Source: an uncultured Cytophagaceae bacterium (GTDB taxonomy: Bacteria; Bacteroidota; Bacteroidia; Cytophagales; Spirosomataceae). From it: 10,863 bases of DNA. Below the pieces are notes generated by a model. It had not been told where the DNA came from. It ran no database searches and saw nothing but the letters and a program-made list of their open reading frames with translations. Location: the NCBI GenBank assembly GCA_903837305.1, contig CAILUB010000164.1:1-10863 (forward strand), read 5' to 3'. The translations under genes were made by a program, and so were the position numbers. Positions 7,483 through 10,863 of this stretch are shown piece by piece (the first letter of the stretch is position 1; every line of letters begins with the position of its first letter).

Positions 7483-8535
7483 TTAGATAATTAACATCAC
7501 ATCACCATACGAGAAGAAACGGTATTTCTCCTTTATCGCTTGTTTGTAGGCTTCTGTTATCAGCTCATGACCACCAAATGCCGACGCCATCATTAATAAA
7601 ATCGACTCAGGTAGGTGGAAATTCGTTAATAAAGCGGTAGGGATTTTAAATTCGTATGGAGGGAAGATGAATTTATCTGTCCAGCTATTAATTGGTTTTA
7701 AGTGCCCACTCGCTGAAACGGATGATTCCAAAGCCTTCATTACAGTCGTTCCAACGGCTAAAACTTGTTTTTTATTATCGATTGCCTCATTCACATAACC
7801 ACAAGTTGACTCATTGATCATAAAGTGCTCAGAATCTGTTTTGTGTTTAGTCAAATCCTCTACATCGACCTGGCGGAAAGTACCTAACCCTACGTGTAAA
7901 GTGATAGGAGTGAATTGAGCGCCATTTAATTCCATGCGCTTCATGATAATCTTAGAGAAGTGTAATCCAGCGGTAGGAGCTGCAACAGCACCAACATGCT
8001 CTGCATAAATGGTTTGGAAACGCTCGCGATCATCTTCTGTCGCTGCTCTTTTGAAACGAATCTCATCTGGAAGTGGTGTTTCTCCTAATTCGTGGATCGT
8101 TTGCATCAAGGCATCGTGATCTCCATCATAAAGGAAACGAATGGTGCGTCCACGAGAGGTTGTATTGTCGATAACCTCTGCTACTAGGTCAGAATCACCA
8201 AAATACAATTTATTCCCCACACGAATTTTACGTGCTGGATCTACTAATACGTCCCAAAGACGGTGTTCTCTATTTAATTCTCTTAATAAAAATACCTCGA
8301 TTTGAGCACCTGTTTTTTCCTTGTTACCATAAAGACGTGCAGGAAAAACCTTAGTATTATTCGTAACCAAGACATCGCCTTCGCCAAAATAGTCAATGAT
8401 ATCAGTGAATTTCTTATGTTCAATTGTCTTGTTCTTACGATTAACCACCATCATACGCGCATCTTCGCGATTCTCGGTAGGGTTAAGGGCAATTAAGTTT
8501 TGGGGTAAATCAAATCTGAATTCAGATAATTTCAT
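7483..8535 (-). CDS. queA: S-adenosylmethionine:tRNA ribosyltransferase-isomerase
   Basis: QueA moves the ribosyl part of S-adenosylmethionine onto preQ1 at tRNA wobble position 34 and isomerises it to epoxyqueuosine, the second-last step to queuosine. It is cytoplasmic, 350 residues, the family's usual size. Visible motifs are FRFDLPQNLIA (6-16), DVLVTNNTKVFPARLYG (54-70), GETPLPDEI (151-159), RFQTIYAEHVGAVAAPTAGL (172-191), ITLHVGLGTFR (211-221), VGTTVMKALES (261-271), LLTNFHLP (302-309) and the C-terminal YRFFSYGDVMLI (338-349). No key motif is missing. It is the first gene of the five-gene minus-strand string and has a good promoter 30 bp upstream. No other queuosine gene is in the window. 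Confidence 0.97.
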   Translation of the reverse strand: MKLSEFRFDLPQNLIALNPTENREDARMMVVNRKNKTIEHKKFTDIIDYFGEGDVLVTNNTKVFPARLYGNKEKTGAQIEVFLLRELNREHRLWDVLVDPARKIRVGNKLYFGDSDLVAEVIDNTTSRGRTIRFLYDGDHDALMQTIHELGETPLPDEIRFKRAATEDDRERFQTIYAEHVGAVAAPTAGLHFSKIIMKRMELNGAQFTPITLHVGLGTFRQVDVEDLTKHKTDSEHFMINESTCGYVNEAIDNKKQVLAVGTTVMKALESSVSASGHLKPINSWTDKFIFPPYEFKIPTALLTNFHLPESILLMMASAFGGHELITEAYKQAIKEKYRFFSYGDVMLII

Positions 8536-8564
8536 TCTCAGAGGGGTTGAATTTTTATAATTTA

Positions 8565-8596
8565 CAAATATACCATATTGAAGGGGGGCTTGTCAA
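8565..8596 (-). promoter_or_regulatory. Bacteroidota-type promoter of the queA operon
   Basis: On the minus strand TTG (8594-8596) is followed after 21 nt by TATATTTG (8565-8572), an exact match to the TAnnTTTG -7 box of Bacteroidota. Transcription would begin near 8558, leaving a leader of about 20 nt before the queA ATG. No ribosome-binding site is seen in that leader. Confidence 0.6.
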
Positions 8597-8604
8597 GGTA
8601 AATT

Positions 8605-8635
8605 TTTGAAACAATCTAGAATCTGTGTAGTTTAC
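8605..8635 (+). promoter_or_regulatory. Possible promoter of the photolyase gene
   Basis: TTTG (8605-8608), a 19-nt spacer and TAGTTTAC (8628-8635) give correct spacing, but the -7 box matches only four of six consensus bases. Transcription would start near 8642, giving a very short leader. It lies back-to-back with the queA promoter, with the two -33 elements only 8 bp apart. The AGAGG at 8651-8655 touches the ATG and is too close to act as a normal Shine-Dalgarno. Confidence 0.35.
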
Positions 8636-8655
8636 CCCTTTATGATACATAGAGG

Positions 8656-9945
8656 ATGAAAAAAGTTTCCATATTTTGGTTTAGGCGCGATTTGAGGATA
8701 GAGGACAATCATGGATTATTCCAAGCTTTATCCGCTGCAGAGCCTGTTCTTCCTCTCTTTATTTTTGATACGAACATTCTAGATCGCCTTCCCTCTACAA
8801 TGGACGGTCGGGTGGAGTTTATTCATCAATCTATTTCGCGCATTAATAAGGCTATTGGTGGTCATCTATGTGTCAAAAAGGGTAATCCCATCGATATATT
8901 CAAAGAGTTGTTAGCAGAATGGGATGTCATTCGCATCTATGCAAACCACGATTATGAGCGCTATGGCTTAGATCGCGACGCAGCTGTCAGCGATTTAGCT
9001 AAGAAAAAGGGTGTAGAATTCAGAACTTTTAAGGATCAGGTTGTCTTTGAGAAGGACGAAGTTTTGTCCGGTGCGGGTACACCTTACACTGTTTTTACAC
9101 CCTATTCTCGTAAGTGGAAGGCTTTATTAGCCGAGAGCGTTTTACCTAATTTCCCCTCCGCTGATAGTACCCATTATGTATCTGACATTTTTACAATTCC
9201 TACTTTATCAGATATTGGATTTCAGCCATCTGGCCTAGACTTTCCTCCAGCTGTGGTGCAAGATGAATTAATTAAAGCCTATGCTCAGGACCGTGATTTT
9301 CCTGCCAAACCAGGTACATCAAGACTCTCGGTGCATCTTCGATTCGGTACCATTTCGATTCGCTCTTTAGTTCGCCAAGCAGTAGGTAAGTCGGAGGTGT
9401 GGTTAAATGAGTTGATTTGGCGTGATTTTTATTTCAATATCGTGCATCATTTTCCACATGTAGGAGAGGGGCATTCTTTTAGAAAGGAATATGATCGTAT
9501 GAAGTGGCGTAATAATGAGGAGGAATTCAAGGCCTGGTGCGAAGGAAAGACTGGATATCCGATTGTGGATGCAGGGATGCGGGAATTGAATGCCACTGGA
9601 TTTATGCACAATCGGGTACGTATGGTGGTAGCTAGTTTTCTAGTTAAGCACTTATTGATTGATTGGCGCTGGGGAGAAGCCTATTTTGCGGCTAAACTTT
9701 TAGATTTCGATTTTTCAGCGAATAATGGAGGCTGGCAATGGGCAGCCGGATCTGGCTGTGATGCAGCTCCCTATTTCCGTGTATTCAATCCGACATTGCA
9801 AACACAAAAATTCGATCACTCTTTGGCCTATATTAAAAAATGGGTGCCTGAACTACAAGAATTGACTTATCCAGCACCTATTGTCAATCACGAATTTGCC
9901 CGTGTTAGAGTATTAGCTGCCTACAAAGAAGCTTTAGGAAAATAG
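8656..9945 (+). CDS. phrB: Cryptochrome/photolyase family protein, probable class I CPD deoxyribodipyrimidine photolyase
   Basis: This is a flavoprotein that uses blue light to split UV-made pyrimidine dimers; 429 residues, somewhat short for class I (E. coli enzyme 472). The N-terminal antenna domain opens with FWFRRDLRIEDNHGL (7-21). The FAD domain shows GTSRLSVHLRFGTIS (220-234), WLNELIWRDFYF (249-260), TGYPIVDAGMRELNATGFMH (299-318) and NNGGWQWAAGSGCDAAPYF (356-374). The electron-transfer tryptophans matching E. coli W306, W359 and W382 are W284, W337 and W360, and the conserved Asn is N356 or N357 in ANNGG. These features support a working photolyase. Which antenna pigment it binds is not clear. 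A cryptochrome-like or (6-4) role is less likely. It begins with ATG, is transcribed away from queA, and its last 25 bp overlap the end of the opposing DUF3108 gene. Confidence 0.92.
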   Translation: MKKVSIFWFRRDLRIEDNHGLFQALSAAEPVLPLFIFDTNILDRLPSTMDGRVEFIHQSISRINKAIGGHLCVKKGNPIDIFKELLAEWDVIRIYANHDYERYGLDRDAAVSDLAKKKGVEFRTFKDQVVFEKDEVLSGAGTPYTVFTPYSRKWKALLAESVLPNFPSADSTHYVSDIFTIPTLSDIGFQPSGLDFPPAVVQDELIKAYAQDRDFPAKPGTSRLSVHLRFGTISIRSLVRQAVGKSEVWLNELIWRDFYFNIVHHFPHVGEGHSFRKEYDRMKWRNNEEEFKAWCEGKTGYPIVDAGMRELNATGFMHNRVRMVVASFLVKHLLIDWRWGEAYFAAKLLDFDFSANNGGWQWAAGSGCDAAPYFRVFNPTLQTQKFDHSLAYIKKWVPELQELTYPAPIVNHEFARVRVLAAYKEALGK

Positions 9946-10712
9946 ATTTTCCTCCCTTGTATGCTGTAATCAATTAAGTCGATCGTTAAAAATCCGATCT
10001 TCAAGTTGACCTGTATTTTTAAGGGAACCTGATACTCGTCATCACTTATCCAAAGTCTGATAGCATCTTCCTCTTTGAACATATCATTTTTAGGCAAAAG
10101 AATATTCGTTTTGATGCTTGCTTTTTTACCAGCCTCTGTGTTAATAGTTTCCTTAGATCGAACGACTAAGACCAATTCGTAAATTTTACTATCTACTAAA
10201 ACTTGTGCTGACCATCGGGAACCTGGTTTCTTGTCTGAAACGGGTTTACTGCGTAAAAAATAATAGGCCGAAATTAGATCTAATAGGTCTTTAGACCCTG
10301 CTATTGTGCTGTTGACGGGTTTATTTTGTGGGGAGGTGATTTTAGCAAAACCTTTATCCATTTGATATAGAACAGTTTCTTCCTTTCGGTAGCGCCCTTC
10401 TCGTTTGCGCATTTCAGTTTTCAACGGGAGCATAGTCTCTGTATCGATCTGTGCAGACCAATAGTCTCTTAAAGGACTAAATAATTCAAGTACTCCAGTT
10501 GTTTCACCCTCTATTTCTACTTTTCGAACGGTTCGGTCTCCCATTTTAGTAATTGCAGGGCTACTTTTTATGGTAGCCTCGGCTGCATTAATAAACCCTA
10601 AGTGTATTCTGTATTTTAGATTTTCTCCTGCTATTAGGGCATTATTTTCCTGAGCAGAAAGGCTCCAGAAAGAACACAAGAATAGAAAAATAACAAGAGT
10701 CTGATTTTTCAT
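9921..10712 (-). CDS. DUF3108 domain-containing secreted protein
   Basis: This 263-residue protein has a clear signal peptide: MKNQ, a hydrophobic core (about 5-18) and a likely cut after LSA (18-20), with QENN next, so it should be exported to the periplasm. There is no lipobox at Cys13. The mature part matches the DUF3108 pattern as I recall it: AGENLKYRIHLGFINAAEAT (28-47), FSPLRDYWSAQIDTETMLPL (78-97) and DLLDLISAYYFLRSKP (142-157), with a beta-rich C-terminal part. The function of this family is unknown. It is a stand-alone gene that converges on photolyase with a 25-bp overlap of coding ends and no terminator between them. The stop is TAG, its ATG is at 10710-10712. Confidence 0.82.
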   Translation of the reverse strand: MKNQTLVIFLFLCSFWSLSAQENNALIAGENLKYRIHLGFINAAEATIKSSPAITKMGDRTVRKVEIEGETTGVLELFSPLRDYWSAQIDTETMLPLKTEMRKREGRYRKEETVLYQMDKGFAKITSPQNKPVNSTIAGSKDLLDLISAYYFLRSKPVSDKKPGSRWSAQVLVDSKIYELVLVVRSKETINTEAGKKASIKTNILLPKNDMFKEEDAIRLWISDDEYQVPLKIQVNLKIGFLTIDLIDYSIQGRKIYFPKASL

Positions 10713-10738
10713 GCCAAAGCATAATTTATTATCAATTG

Positions 10739-10774
10739 TTTGTATAAAAAATTAGAGGCAATTTTCTATTTTTG
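10739..10774 (+). promoter_or_regulatory. Possible promoter of the gene beginning at 10839
   Basis: TATTTTTG (10767-10774) matches TAnnTTTG exactly, with TTTG at 10739-10742 and a 24-nt spacer, a little longer than usual. Transcription would begin near 10781, leaving a leader of about 58 nt. On the minus strand the only full -7 match is TATATTTG at 10794-10801, but no -33 element stands at the right distance, so the DUF3108 promoter remains unclear. Confidence 0.4.
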
Positions 10775-10838
10775 TATAGGCCAAACGATAAAACAAATAT
10801 AGTCGATTGCCCCTTAAATTTTTAGATAAAAAACGAAA

Positions 10839-10863
10839 ATGGCGAAACAAGCTAGTGATGCGC
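10839..10863 (+). CDS. Start of an unidentified gene, cut by the window edge
   Basis: ATG at 10839 opens a frame of eight codons, MAKQASDA, plus one base before the window ends. The short leader is A-rich (GATAAAAAACGAAA) as is common before Bacteroidota starts, and a TAnnTTTG box lies 65 bp upstream. It is transcribed away from the DUF3108 gene. Eight residues are too few to name a family. Confidence 0.5.

Noticed and set aside
8656..9945. Cryptochrome DASH or (6-4) photolyase
   Set aside because: The short length and the E. coli-like NNGGWQW and TGYPIVDAGMR motifs fit class I CPD photolyase better; no DASH-type extension is seen.
1..10863. CRISPR array, tRNA/rRNA gene, insertion sequence, prophage or toxin-antitoxin pair
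   Set aside because: No regularly spaced repeats, RNA-gene motifs, transposase or integrase motifs, or paired small genes were found on either strand.

Overview
The window looks like part of a chromosome from a Bacteroidota bacterium, probably of the Cytophagia type. The genus cannot be told from the sequence. Evidence: the coding DNA is AT-rich; ribosome-binding sites are absent or poor; promoter-like sites fit the Bacteroidota pattern TTTG/TTG, about 19-21 nt, then TAnnTTTG; and the gene set (YbiT-like ABC-F, GapN-like dehydrogenase, DUF3108 protein, QueA, IspD) is typical. There are no phage genes, insertion sequences, CRISPR arrays or RNA genes. I found no convincing undescribed defence or biosynthetic system.

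Layout. At 1-1249 (+) lies the 3' part of an ABC-F ATPase gene, broken by one in-frame TAA at 413-415. A strong terminator hairpin at 1262-1296 separates it from the convergent GapN-like aldehyde dehydrogenase gene (1313-2935, -). Upstream of that gene is a 128-bp gap with a perfect 10-bp inverted repeat. From 8535 down to 3064 (-) runs a tightly packed gene string: queA, ispD, an RND/MMPL-type transporter, an MFS transporter and a 60-residue conserved-looking small protein. Joints are 20, 3 and 0 nt and then an 11-nt overlap, so this is very probably one operon. A good Bacteroidota promoter precedes queA. In the same 120-bp gap a weaker promoter faces right, towards a cryptochrome/photolyase gene (8656-9945, +). 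The photolyase gene overlaps tail-to-tail by 25 bp with a secreted DUF3108 protein gene (9921-10712, -). A second divergent promoter gap leads to the first eight codons of another gene (10839 onward, +).

How the genes fit together. QueA makes the queuosine precursor on tRNA, IspD makes an isoprenoid precursor, GapN-like enzymes supply NADPH while bypassing phosphorylating glycolysis, and photolyase repairs UV damage. These are housekeeping or stress functions of a free-living, light-exposed bacterium rather than one pathway. The least explained parts are the two transporters and the small protein downstream of ispD, the nonsense codon in the ABC-F gene, and the palindrome in front of the dehydrogenase gene.
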